From assembly GCA_932521035.1 (NCBI GenBank), contig OW051492.1:4030001-4094000 (forward strand): DNA of 64,000 nucleotides. Reading direction: 5' to 3'. Source of the DNA: Oscheius dolichura (taxonomy: Eukaryota > Nematoda > Chromadorea > Rhabditida > Rhabditidae). Below, piece by piece: positions 22,154 through 33,743 of the stretch (positions are counted from its first letter, which is position 1; every line of letters begins with the position of its first letter). Made by a program: the position numbers and the translations under genes. Under the pieces are notes generated by a model. That model had not been told where the DNA came from. It saw only the letters and a list, made by a program, of their open reading frames with translations, and did no database searches.

Positions 22154-23938
22154 TTACTTCTCGATCAGATAAATTACCTCTTTCTTGGCAAATGGACGGT
22201 AGTCACGAACAAAAAAAGACACCAACAAGGCGTCGATGGAGGGAAAAAGGGAGAAGAGGAGAGCCAAAATGAAGCTGGTATTGGTACTGACGGGATAGTC
22301 GACGATTAGGGAAATTATGAAGAATATAACGGGGGCGTAGAGGGTGACAAGGGGCAGGAGACTCTGAAACGGCCAGTCACAGCAGGGAGAGAGGTGCACC
22401 TGACAGACTAGCAACTTCAACATCCGACGGTGCATTCGCCGGGCTCGGTGGCTGAGGATCTGCTTGTTGAGCCGTCTGGTGATGAGGAGAGTGCACCAGG
22501 CGCAGGTCACCACCACCCCGGAGGCGACCGCCATCAACTCCACAAAGATTGCTACCCCATAGATTGTATTGCCCTCTCCCTGATAAATTACTTGTATAAA
22601 TAAACCCCCGTATCCAACCATTCCGACGACTTTTGCAAAATAAGCAGCTGTGTAAACGTCAACCTCATACTCGTGGAGGGAGGACTCTATGGCCCGGGAG
22701 AGGGATTCTCGTGGACCAAACTTGAGGTTGCCGATCACCATGAAGGGAGCCGCGATGATGAAGGGGCATAGACAGACTAATACTTCATATTCGAGTCGTT
22801 GGAGAACTGGGAGAATTGTTGATCTGAATGAGGATGCAATTAGTTCCTTTACCAGTGAAATTCACTTGCAGAGGTAAGCAAACCGATAAATAAAACTGTG
22901 TGTGACCAGGACAATAAACGAAAGGTAAATTATGTAGAGCATATTTAGCAGTATTTGGGAGAAGGGAAAGCAGCAGAATACGCCGACAGTTAGAAACGCG
23001 GCCGTGTTCTCCTGGTGGAGGAAAACCTGAAATACTGTAGGTGATGACTATATATATAACAAGAGGGCTTTGCCCCCAGCCTATCAGCTTTTCCGTCTCT
23101 CCATTTTGAATTTCCGAAAATGTTCAACAAATGGCCGAGCTATAATTACAAATGCGATTCGAGCCGTCGTTAGTGTTTCACACGTGGAAAAGTAGTGACA
23201 GATGAAGAAAGCATAAAAATAGAGAAAAGCAAAAGTTTTGGTCGCCGCTGGGGTCGAACTCGCAACTCTAGTTTGAACGCGCGCGCGCCCGGCATGGGCG
23301 GTGACGGACAGACGGACAGACAGATATAGTCTGTCAAGAAAAAAGACGACATTCAAAGGTCTAACGAACGCTCGTGGTGGGAGCCTCTGGCGTGCAAATT
23401 GCCGTAGTTCCCCGTAGCGTTGTTGGAGGAAAATAAAGTACGATTTTACGTTTTCTCCTTTTTTGATATGAAATTTTGTGTTTTTTTGCTTTACATATCC
23501 CTACTAGTATTTAGAAGACAAAAAAACATGAAATTTCATATCAAAAACGAGAAATAAATAAACTCAGAATTTTTTTCCTCCAACGACGCTACGGGGAATT
23601 ACGGCAATTTGCACGCCAGAGGTTCCCACCACGAGCGTCCGTTAGATCTTTGAATGTCGTCTTTTTTCTTGACAGACTATACCACGGAGCTTTAGTTAGT
23701 TTAGATATGCATCACTGTCCAAAGATGACGTGCTAAAACTGAATTAGACTCATTCACTTACCGGCAATAATGCCGAGTGGAGCGCTGCGAACACAATGTC
23801 CAAGATAGCAAAAATGAGGATCAATCGATCGTAGGAATTCCGATTAGTCTTTTTCGGGTGGAAATGGAGAACCACGATGCAAGAATTCACGAAGATGGCT
23901 ATTAGACCAGAGAAGATGAAGATGTGCTGGTTTTGCAT
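22154..23938 (-). CDS. Nematode 7-TM chemoreceptor (Str/Srh-like superfamily)
   Basis: A seven-helix G-protein-coupled receptor of a nematode-specific chemosensory type. Exon 1 (start 23938, MQNQHIFIFSGLIAIFVNSC) gives TM1 and TM2 (LILIFAILDIVFAALHS). After a MITE-containing intron, exon 2 gives TM3 ending HSFIYRFAYLC, the family's characteristic FIYRY-like motif. Then EVLVCLCPFIIAAPFMVIGN (TM4), AAYFAKVVGMVGYGGLF and GVAIFVELMAVASGVVVTCAWC (TM5 region), SLLPLVTLYAPVIFFIISLIV (TM6) and ILALLFSLFPSIDALLVSFFVRDYR (TM7), where P-SID-VRDYR is the typical superfamily ending. All seven helices can be joined by GT-AG introns without a stop, so the gene looks intact. The ligand is unknown. Possible upstream coding near 24008-24238 was not joined. 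Confidence 0.75.
23329..23677. mobile_element. MITE copy 1, TA target site
   Basis: A near-palindromic element of about 349 bp. It begins GTCTGTCAAGAAAAAAGACG and ends with the inverse CGTCTTTTTTCTTGACAGAC, with TA on each side (23327-23328 and 23678-23679). The arms stay complementary almost to the centre (for example GCTCGTGGTGGGAGCCTCTGGCGTGCAAATTGCCGTA on the left against its inverse near 23595-23635), so the transcript would fold into one long hairpin. It lies in the first large intron of the chemoreceptor. There is no coding capacity. The terminal sequence recurs at 40041-40206, defining a family. Confidence 0.8.
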
Positions 23939-24565
23939 TTCTGAGTAGAATGTTTAGCTTTTGGATCTCAAGAAGGGTCTTATAGTTGTGAAACTAAATG
24001 TGTAACTCTATAAGTAATGAGGCGACCACGAAGTAGTGAAAAACGAGTCCGTCTGAAGTAAATTTATCGCTACGTGGGAGTAATCTAATGTAAAATTGCA
24101 CTGATTACTGGTTAGCTTACTATAGTCGGTTTCCAACGGAAAAGTTGCGTAATTTTGCATAGCGTCGTTGTGAAAAATTCGGGGCATTTTACTTTCTCTG
24201 ATTTTACGATGAAATGCTGTTTTTTGTTGGTTCATCATAGTGATAATAATTTTTACCTAATAAGTACTACAAGTTTTCATGAGAAAAACAAGAAAGGCTA
24301 GAAATTGTATAGAATTCATCTGCTTTTGCACTGTTTGCTGGAGCGAGGTTACGGAATTAACCTTTAACCGCGGCGTTTCCGTTGGACACCGACTATAGAA
24401 GAGCCTTACAAGGGCCGGAAGGATCAAATACGTCGAAGAACCCGTTTCAAAGAATATTTTCGTTCCAGCATAAAAAGCAGTCGAATCCCAGAAAAGGCTA
24501 GCACGACATTGAGAAAAACAAAAACATTTATTGTAAGGAACGATAATAATTAATACAGATATTTT
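23939..24565. other. AT-rich stretch without supported gene
   Basis: A minus-strand open frame at 24008-24238 (starts MMNQQKTAFHRKI) ends in a possible extracellular-type segment. It could be an extra 5' exon of the chemoreceptor, but no reliable splice link was found. Otherwise nothing is recognised. Confidence 0.35.
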
Positions 24566-24990
24566 TTAATAACCTCTTAAACGTTCAGCGAAATCTTGGT
24601 GAAGATTAGTGAGGTTCTTAAATTCAAAATACATATCAAAAATTAGCATTCTCACCTGGCCGAAATCAGCGTATATCTTTGAAAGCTTAGCAAGATAAGC
24701 CAAGGTAGCATGGCGATCACCAGTCATAAGAGCTGAAACAAATAGAATAATAACGGTAGGATAAAATGCTTACGGGCAGTCTGATTTTGCTTGCAAACTG
24801 CAGACTCGTCCATAGTTTGTTGTTCTGGCAAGATCGTATGCTCATCAACTGTGGGAGCATTGTTAGTATCTGCAACGGTATTTAAAAAAATTAACATGTT
24901 ATATATTATACGAACGTTATTCAACTTTGTGGATTCTGTCTTTGAAATTATCTCAAAATCTTCACATTGTTGGATGAGTGTTGAAGTGTA
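24566..24990 (-). CDS. Small helical protein of unknown function
   Basis: Four exons join in one frame: 24912-24990, 24774-24869, 24656-24732 and 24566-24616, ending TAA at 24566-24568. The C-terminal third (TGDRHATLAYLAKLSKIYADFGQ joined to NLTNLHQDFAERLRGY) forms a convincing amphipathic helix pair. The middle is acidic and polar (TVDEHTILPEQQTMDES). No start codon lies in frame in the first exon, which begins after a TTTACAG acceptor. Either translation starts at the internal Met (MDESAVCK, giving about 55 residues) or an upstream exon is missing. It lies less than 100 bp behind the ahr-1 stop on the same strand, so it could be the downstream gene of an operon. No family was recognised. 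Confidence 0.45.
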
Positions 24991-25086
24991 CTGTAAACAG
25001 ACGATAAATATTCATAAAATTTATAAATTATTCGGGAAACATTTGTTTTTTTCAGTAAAGAGGAGATCACAGGAAGATATGGCGAA

Positions 25087-27764
25087 TCACTGCGAAAGAA
25101 GAGTATTGGCTACTTCAGAAATGAAATCAGCCGAGTGGGTCAGGGTCGACGGAGGTTCCTCTTTCAACAGGCCAAAGTCGATGCAGTGCTCCATTTCGGG
25201 AAGAGCCAGGGGTGGTTCTGAAATATTCAACTATTGACAAGTAGCAGTGAAACGTACGAGGAAGGGTGTTCCAAGCATATTCCAGATTGGTCGAAGGGTA
25301 GACAGGCAAGGGGGGCAGCTGAGCTGTATAAGGCACTAAACTGGCAGGGATTTCAAGGCCAACTGGTGGCTGACAACTCGGCAGGGCTGGGTATCCCGTA
25401 TGGAATTCGGGCGGCCAGAAGGCAGCATTTTCAGGAGTCCAGTTGAGTTCAGGGGCCGGCAGTCCGAAGGGGGGCAGCTCCTGTCCGAAGCTAGGCGGCG
25501 GGGGGAACCTCACGGGGACGGGCAGGGCCCACTGGCCGAGAGGGAGCTTCAAAGGGGCCAGCAGGGACAGGTCGTCTCTTCGTTTCTTGACCCTCGGGGA
25601 GGGGAAGCGAGTGCTGAACCGGTTCTGTTTTTAGGTGGAGGGGGAAAGGACCTGTCGTCTGAGGGGAAGTCCTCCTTGGCCGGGAGAGGCAGGGCAGCCG
25701 TCGACTGGAGGTTCCTCGGCGACTGGAGGAAGCTGTCGTCGAAGGAGAGCAGCTTGGCCTTGAGGGAGGACCGCTTCTCGAGCAGCATCATTCCCTCCAC
25801 CTCGCTGAAATTACTCGGTCAAGAGAAGGGAGGGGCGAGTACTTCAACAGCCGGTGGGTTAGGCCGATGGACTCGGGCTTGCCGTTTTTGTAGAACATCC
25901 GACAGCTGCTCTGGACGAAGTACGTCCGCCGGCTCTTGGAGCTGATCAGCCGGTAGATGAGCAGGCCGGAGGAGCCGTTCTTCAACACTAGACCGGGTTG
26001 GCCGACGGCCGCCGGAGACTGACCTTCTTTGTGAGCTTCGGCCAGGCAGACGGCGTCCTCCGGGTGGATGACCTGGTAGAAGGAGACGGGAAGATCATGC
26101 TCGGCCAGCTCCAGCATCTCATGTACCCTGCGGATTGACTCGGCCGGGATTAGCTGACTCACTTATCATCCATCGAGACGAGTGTCCCGTCCAGGTGATG
26201 TTTACTTTTCAAGATTAGATCTTCGGGCACCACGTCCGGGGTCGACGGCGGGACAAATGGACTGGAACAAGTCGTCGGCCAGGGAGATAACTCACGTGCA
26301 CACGGCCAGGAGACCCATGATGGGGATGGCATTGTTTCGGTTGATGATGTACGAGGTGGGCAGGCCGTGGAGGGACAGCAGCCGGCCGCGGATGTCTATC
26401 CTCTGCAATGGCGTCGTTAGAGGAGGACAAGACCGTACCAGGAATCCGCAGGTGTTATCCAGGAGACACCGGAACCGGGCATTCACATTCCGCTCGAGGT
26501 AGGAGGAGTTCTCTAAAGACGGCCAATAACCTACGGGCGGTGTCCCCACCTGGAAGGAAGAGGTCCTGGTTAGAGGCCGTCGGGTTGGGAAGAGTGAATG
26601 TCATGTCCAGCTGCTGGCGGATGTCGTCCCGGTCCTCCGAGTGGATGAGGTCGAACAGGGGCTGGTGGAGCACATCCGACTGTAATCTCCCCTTATTCCC
26701 CTTGAGACTCGAGGCTACCTGGTGGAACCCGAGGAATGTCTCGATGTTCTCGGAGGCGTAGTAGATGTCCCCGTTGTCGTTGATGATCAAGACGAACCCG
26801 CCCAGAGCTTTGAGGGCGATCGACTCGAAGTCCGACTCCTGAATGTTCTGGTCTATTCCGATCTACGATGGCCCCTACCTTCGGGTCGAGGAGACTCTGC
26901 CCGCTGTGGGGGTCGTGGATGGTCGGCACCCCGGGAAAGGGCGAGGTGCGCGGCTGAAAGATGTACTGGTGGCTGGGCAGGGGGAAGGGGGCCACGAAGT
27001 TGAGGCTGTGGAGACACGCTGAAAGAGTTGGATTACAGGATTCCATCGGCCGTCATCTGCCGTCTCAATAATTCACGAGACTGAAGATACACGGCAACAG
27101 ATGGTCGGGAATCGTCCCCACCCCAGTCCATTTGTAGCCGGGCAGATGCCGGCCCATATAAAATTTGTCTATAAACACGAGTTGTTATCCGACACGTATC
27201 TGTTTGCCGATCAGCCTATGCAGGTGTCAATGACTCCAGCTGACACCTCGAGACATGGCCCCGTTGCGTGACAATGCCCCGGCTACGCAATGGCACACCG
27301 CCAAAAGGCACAAAAGACGGCACAGTGTCAACTTTTGCCCCCGTGTCGGTCCTCCTTGTCCGAGAATCCTTTCCGGTAATTGCGGGTTAGTCTCCCATCT
27401 CCCCCGGCTGGTTCCGATCTTGACCCGTTATTCCTCGTCCCCTGGCAGGTGACAATTTTCAGGTAACGCTCGTCATTATAATGAGATGCCCACCTTGGAA
27501 GTGTGCCTTGACTTGAAGGAAGCTGACGGCCAGCCGGAGGACGGATAGCTTGTCCAGTCGGCTGATAGTCGTCGGGTCGTAGGGAAGGAGCAGGGCCACC
27601 GTCTCCAGCTCCCCATTCAGCCGCTCCCTGTGCCGCTTGGACGGATTCGTTGAGGTGCTCGGCTTCGACGGCTCGCGGACCCTGAAAGTATTTTGGCGTC
27701 TTCTCGTTGGTCGGCTGTCATTAAAGATTCGCGGCGGGGGACAGCCGCCATCAAACATTCCCAA
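25087..27764 (-). CDS. ahr-1: Aryl hydrocarbon receptor homologue (bHLH-PAS)
   Basis: A bHLH-PAS transcription factor that dimerises with ARNT (AHA-1 in Caenorhabditis). The first exon (start 27764) contains the bHLH, about residues 35-90: [45 protein letters not shown]. Next come PAS-A ([74 protein letters not shown]) and PAS-B ([73 protein letters not shown]). Then follow [34 protein letters not shown], a Pro-rich region and a last exon ending [14 protein letters not shown], close to the C. elegans end LISEVTNLLGT. The gene is GC-rich with introns of about 40-60 nt. Nematode AHR-1 controls neuronal fate and is not thought to bind dioxins. The identification is strong; the exact N-terminus (27764 or 27758) is open. 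Confidence 0.93.
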
Positions 27765-30358
27765 GCGAGCTACCGTAACCCGGGGGATCGCTTATCAACG
27801 ATAACCTCCAAAGAGAGGATTAGAGACACGCGATGATCCTCGAGGGCCACTTGTTGACAGCTGTCATAACTACCGTATGGTACGGGCAATTAGTCGTCTG
27901 CCGGCACACCTTGCATTATTTATTCAAGGGGGATACTTCGACGAGGGCTTCTTCAGCAGAAATAATTGCAAAGATGAACCCGGCCATTAATAGGACATTT
28001 GGGGAGAGGGCGCCCTATGGATTACTGGGAGGGAATTCCTAACCAAGGGTGTGTGGGGACAAGGGGCATGTGCCGTCTCTTACAAAAGAGAGAAGAAGGA
28101 GTGCCCCCCTTCTATAAGGGTAAGATCAGTGGCAGCTGGAGTCTCCCCGTCTTCCCCCAATCTGTCAAGACAATTTTGATGTTCCCCCATTAATAATTCC
28201 ATGTGATGACCTCCTCTGCTCGCGGTTTACGCAACAGTTGCCTGAATTATTAGACAGCGCCAAGACGCCATGTGCGTCGTCCTCCTCACGGGAAAGGGAC
28301 AAGTTAGAAGAAGTTGGGAGAAGGAGAACAAAAGGGGGGAGGACGGCGGTTGTGGTGGCATTGTGCGTGCTCCGGGGATCCACCTAGACACGCTCTATCT
28401 CGTGACTCGAGACACGCATCCCCAGCCCATTCTCACTCGGCCAGTCCCTTCTGGACATCTTCCTCCTGGTTCTTCTCCTTTTTCTGGTAGAGTCACGTCT
28501 CCCCTTGTTTGTCTTCAGAGAGAGGCCAATTTGCCCCCGGGTCCACTTCCCCCGCCGCCTCAATCTGCCGCTACCGTAATCCGCCGCCAGCGTTTCCATT
28601 GGCTTTCCCTATTTACAGCCAAAAGAAACAAAGCAGACGACTGTTTCTAGAGTTGTGGACACCCTTTCATTCCAACACAGTCTGCCTTCTGGGGATCCCC
28701 TTAAAAAAAGAACCTACCTTTTGAAATTCCGCTGCCTTCGTTTGCTGGCGTACATCAGAGTGACCAGATCTGTAAAATCTTCTTCTTGTCTAATCGGTCT
28801 CCTCTTCCGTCCAGGAGGACTGTCCCCGGCCATCCCCAGGCACTAGCCCCATCCGTCGACCTGCCCCAACCCGTAAAACTGGAAGGAGGATGCTGCCCAC
28901 GGTTGAAGAGTGGCCCCCTATCCCTTCCCAAAAACCAAGATTTAGCCCGGCAGGTCCTTCAATAATAATCAAGGGCCCGTCTTCTAATTCTGAGGGCGGA
29001 TCGCGTGCTGCACGCATCTCCCCGTCCAGCCGAAAGAGCCCGACAGCAATAACTGTAAGGGCACCCAGAAGTGAGGGAGGACGGGACAACTCACCGACAG
29101 ACGGGGCGATACAATAGAGAGCGTCGAATTAATTAGGAAATCAGTACGGAGGATGGCAGATTTGAGAAAGGGGGTGTGCCGGGGGGATTGAGATATCGTT
29201 GGGAGGGGCGGAGCTGCCAATCGCGACATCCTTTTAGGGCCGGGAGGACTGGGGGACTTTTAGGGGAGACGGCCAGGGGGGATTATCAAGAGGGGTACAA
29301 CAAATTGATGGAAATGGAAAGGTCCGGGCTGTCCTCCCTAGCGGCAGGGGTTGTCTTCTAGCAGTCGCGTCTCCTTTGACCCTTTCCCAGTGGAGCAGGG
29401 ACCCTTTGGGTAAAGATTGCCTTTTTAATTCTCTTCCACTTGATGCTAACCAGTATACGGTGTTTTTTTGGCGGTACCAAGTGAAATGTCTTTGAAACAT
29501 TGAGACTTCATCCTCCCAGCGGCCATCTCTCTCTGCCAGTAGAATCAGGCTCCGCCAAAGTACTCCACCGCCCGAGAGATGCTCCCATTCCGACCTGGTC
29601 ACTCTTCGGAACCAGCAACTCCTAAATAACGACTCCCATCCGACATTATTATGCATTAATAACAACGGCCATCGCCCGTGTCCTGCCCTTCAGGGGCGAA
29701 TTGATCAACGACGACCAGGGGCATCTTGTAAACTTCTAAAAATCGAGAATCGTTCTATTTTGGAAGTGTGTGTGGCATGAGGACGAGAAAACTCCATATA
29801 TGAGATCTACGTGAATGGGAGGAAAAAGCTCGGTCAAAACTACAATTGAACGATGTTGAAAACAAGGAGGTGCGGGGTGGCACGCGAAGAAAAGACTTCT
29901 TCTGCCGGCTTGGAGTTATACGGACGGAATGGGAGACGGGGCGAGGAGGACAAGGAGACCGTCAGGTGAAACGTGTCGGCTCGACCATTGCTCCTCTCTG
30001 CTCACACGAATACATTGTCGTCTTCAAGAAGTTCAAGCCGTTCTATCCACCATGGCTTGCCATCCATTTTCTTTCTGTATGGTCTCAAGTTCCTGGTCAT
30101 CAATAAGAAGCACGTTCAAGCAGAGGAAGACGACACCTTGACCCGTCCCCTTCAATTTACACTGAACAATAGTGATTCTTCTTCTTTATATTCGTGGGTG
30201 AGCAAATAAGGAATGCGAGATGACGTATACCCGAAAGAGAGCACAATAACTGTAAATCGTTAATCGTTGCGGGACCCGTAGGGACGAAAGTATCAGGGAA
30301 GGGGAAAAGACTACAATAGACTGCATTCTGACTATCTACAGACAGGGCGGGACGGGGA
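27765..30358. other. Long gene-poor region upstream of ahr-1
   Basis: About 2.6 kb of moderately GC-rich sequence with no supportable gene. A weakly protein-like plus-strand stretch lies near 29970-30140 (containing FLYGLKFLVINKKHVQAEED), but it has no start, partner exons or family. The region presumably contains the ahr-1 promoter and enhancers; no specific binding sites are claimed. Confidence 0.45.
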
Positions 30359-33300
30359 TCACATAAAGTCCATGGCTGTCCCCAGGGTTTCGTAGAGGGG
30401 CACGGGCGCCGGGTGGTCGAACTTGGAACAGATCATGTTGGCCAGGGTGTCTGAAACGAATATTAGCAAGGAAGGGGAGGGGACTGACTGATGTCGGAGT
30501 CCTCGTTGTAGGAGAGGTCTCGGAAGATCTGTTGGTGCTGCTTGGCCCAGTGGAGGGCGACCTCGTCGACGCACACCGTCTCGCAGAAGGACAACATCTC
30601 CAGGAACTGCTTCTTCCTCGTCCGGTCTACAGCCTGCAGCCAGTCCATCACATAGTTGGAGTAGGTGTTTCTGAACAGGGGAATGGGTCGGGGGAGGGGA
30701 GGAGGCCCACTTGGTGAGGTGTTTGATCCTGCTCCTCACTTCCACCGCCAGGGTCGGGTCCTGCTCCACCGACGGGTCGAAGAACATCCAAACCATCTTG
30801 ACGCATCGGAAACACTCCACTGCGATGTCTGCCAACCCGGCCGAGCACTGGAAGCCGTCTGCTCAAAGGGGACAAGAGAGGGAGACTCACTGTTTTGTTT
30901 TCCCGGCACGTTGTGAACAACTCGTAGACGTGGGCCATGATCCGAAAGAGCCAGGCGATGAAGTTTTCCTGGACGATGCTGTCGACGGTCGAGAGGAGCA
31001 GGGGAGTAGTTCGAAGCACTTCCAGCCGTCTAATCATCTTGAGGACAACCTGAACAGTCTTTCTAATCTCTTGGAAGCTATCTCCCTGTCAATCGAAGGG
31101 ATAAGGACTCACGACTATGATACGGATGAAAATGCTCTTGTGGAGATTCCACTGGCCAGCGAAATTGGCCAAGACCTTGTCCCTGTAGAAGTCGGCCAGC
31201 TGGATCAGAAAGTTTCTCAGGTAGCCGCCGACAAATTCAGCATGGAAGGTCGTCTCAGGGATGGGTGCCTTCAGTTTGGTGAGCATGGAGGACAGCAGGA
31301 AGAGGAAGGTGTCCTCCGTCTCCAGGGTGGATTTGGACGCCTTGGCCAACAGCTCCGGGGTCGCGGCCGCCTTATATCTGTTAGAATGTTAAAAAGAAGA
31401 AAAGGGGCCGTGCCTGCTGAATATGAGGGTGCTTAGCCAGACCCACACTTTGTGAATACCGTCGGATACGTAGAACATATTCTGGAAGAGAACAAGTGGT
31501 ACGGGTCAGATGGAATCAGTCACCTGAACGATCTCCGAGAAGTTGGTGATCTGGTAGAAACTCTGGGCGAAGGCCTCGTGGGTCGAGCAGGGGCTGATCG
31601 GGCTGTGGATGAGGCCGTCGACACACTCGTGCAGCTGGAGAGAATAATGACTACCGTAACCAGGGGGCATCCTACCTTCCCAGCCAAGTGGGTGCAGAAG
31701 TCCTGTCTCCCGACCATCTCCCGGAAGTGGTCGACCAGTTTGGTGAACTCGAAGTGTTCGTCTTTCTGTCTCGGGAGGAGGTCGCAACAGAGCCGGAGGA
31801 TCTCTCCGCTTTTCGAAAGGAGGACGTCGTCCTCTCTAATCAATTGAAGATTCTGGAGGGCACTTTTAAAGTATTCACAGATATACTGAAAGACGTCGTT
31901 TGGATGGTCAGGAGACAAACTTACAAAGAGGCCGCCGGTTGTGAGCAGCTGGATGGCGACAGTCACCCGCCTGTGGTATTCCCGACTGGGCAGCCTGTCC
32001 CTCCTCTCCTCCCTCCCGCTGCTCTTCTTGTTGTCCGCCAGGAGGTAGTGTGTGATGGTCACCATCTGCCGGAATATCTTCATACAATGCAAGAGTTTCC
32101 TCTAAAACCTCCTTCTTGGCCCTCTCTCCCTTTTGGCCCTTACCTCATTGTTCGCCGCATCCGGACGACAGAGTCTCGGATGGACCACCCCGAACATGAC
32201 AGGAATAATGGCCAGGGCGTCTTTCCCTTCGCACATGGCCAGCTGGTCCTGAATATTTTTGTATTTCCCAGTTCAAGAGATATGAGCCAACCCTGGTGGT
32301 GGGCGACCCTTCGGCCAAGGAGGAAATGATGCCCAGTTGATAGAGCAGCTCGCTGAGGGGCTTCTGTTCCTTCAGCTGTGACACTATGAACTGCATAAAA
32401 TGAGTCTAAAATACGATCTCTTGCCAGTAATAAGTGTGAACTGGCCTGTCCCCTCACAGAACCACGAAAGCCAGCAATCTTGGCAGTAGACTGTTTCCAC
32501 TCGAGAATCCTCCCTACAGCGAGAAGCAGGTACATGTTCTGTGACCTTCTCCTATCAAATATTTAATTTAACTATAAAACGGAGGATCGCTTACAATGCC
32601 TCGGTGAGGATGATGATGCCCTTGTTGCCGTCTCTCGTGTTCTTCTCGCCTTGAATCTCCCGCGCCACGGCATCCTCCCCGCTCCTGTCCGAGAAAATCG
32701 TTACAATATGCCAAAATACCCAGCAGAATAGGTGGAATGGCGGGTAGGGAGAGGTCTAAAGTGTCTTCTTCATCCTCGCCTTTATAAATGAACAGCTCAC
32801 ATTTTTAGGAGGGATCCCGTTCTCGTTGAAATAGCTGAATAGCTCAATCATTTTAGGGATCATGTGGATGAGAGGAGACATTTGGATCTTGACCTGCTCG
32901 GTGGCGGGGTCCTTCTCCTTCTGTAGCCGGAGAAGTTCTTTTAGGAGTTGTTGAATGTGGTAGAATATAGCCTGGTTGTGGTGAGGAGAGAGGAAGGCCT
33001 CTTTCCACTTGGGGACAAGGGTGGGCAGGGCCTGTAGCATGGCCTGCGGGGAATTGGGCTGGGCGGCCATGGGAGGGATCATCTGCTGCCTCGGGTCAAT
33101 GTTCTCGGAACAGGAGATGGACGAGATCTGGGAGGGGGGCCTCTGGAACAAAAAGAATAAGAAGGAAAAAGGACACCAACCATCTCTTCCATCGGCATAT
33201 CGTATTGCATTGAGCCGAAGCTCATGGTAGAGCCGTTGTGGTCACTATACATGCTCATGTTGGACATGATGGACGGGGCCACGGAGGGGGCCGGGGAGTA

Positions 33301-33743
33301 CGCGCCCATGTGGGGGTCCATCCACTGCTGGAGATTAGCCGCTTTATGAGGGTTCATTCGAGACGGCGACCGGGGGTAGCCGCCAGGCCTGAAGAGGGTT
33401 ATTATTCGAAAAGGGAGGACAACTTACAGTTGAGGGGCCTGCTGATAAGCCGGGTGCATCTGTGCCTGCCCGGCCATGGACGACGGAGGACAGGGAGGAT
33501 AGTTGGCCATTGGGGGCTGAGGAGCACACGGAGAGTAGGGCTGCATCCCACCTGGCAACTAAATTTTGTTGTGGAGGAGAGAAGGGGATTCTCTCGCACC
33601 TGAGGGTATGGAGGGTACGGAGCCTGAGGAGGACCGCCGGCTGGCATCGTATACGGGGGATTGTTGTGCATGTCAGGAGAGGAACATAGAGGAGACGGTC
33701 TGGAAAGGAGACACTTGTTCTTGTAGAAGAAAGCCCGGGCCAT
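30359..33743 (-). CDS. Large helical protein with Pro/Met-rich N-terminus, unknown
   Basis: A multi-exon GC-rich gene that I could not name. The N-terminal exons encode Pro/Tyr/Met/Gln-rich low complexity (YTMPAGGPPQAPYPPYPQ, MQPYSPCAPQPPMANYPP, SMSMYSDHNGSTMSFGSMQYDMPMEEM). The remainder reads as a long alpha-helical solenoid: MLQALPTLVPKWKEAF, FYHIQQLLKELLRLQKEKD, MQFIVSQLKEQKPLSELLYQLG, DVFQYICEYFKSALQNLQLI, LRLCCDLLPRQKDEHFEFTKL, AEFVGGYLRNFLIQLADFYRDK, VLKMIRRLEVLRTTPLLLSTVD, VMDWLQAVDRTRKKQFLEMLSFCE. It ends PLYETLGTAMDFM before TGA (30359-30361). About twelve short introns remove the frame changes between these blocks. The pattern suggests a HEAT/ARM-like scaffold, perhaps nuclear, but that is inference. 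The start at 33743 is uncertain; the low-complexity exon could also begin at a Met near 33670. Confidence 0.6.

Noticed and set aside
23225..23300. Minus-strand GAGTTCGACCCC resembling a Pol III B box next to CTGTC/CCGTC repeats, perhaps a SINE
   Set aside because: No convincing A box, no cloverleaf and no second copy seen; too weak to call.
29970..30140. Protein-like stretch FLYGLKFLVINKKHVQAEED
   Set aside because: No start codon context, partner exon or family; left as unexplained sequence.
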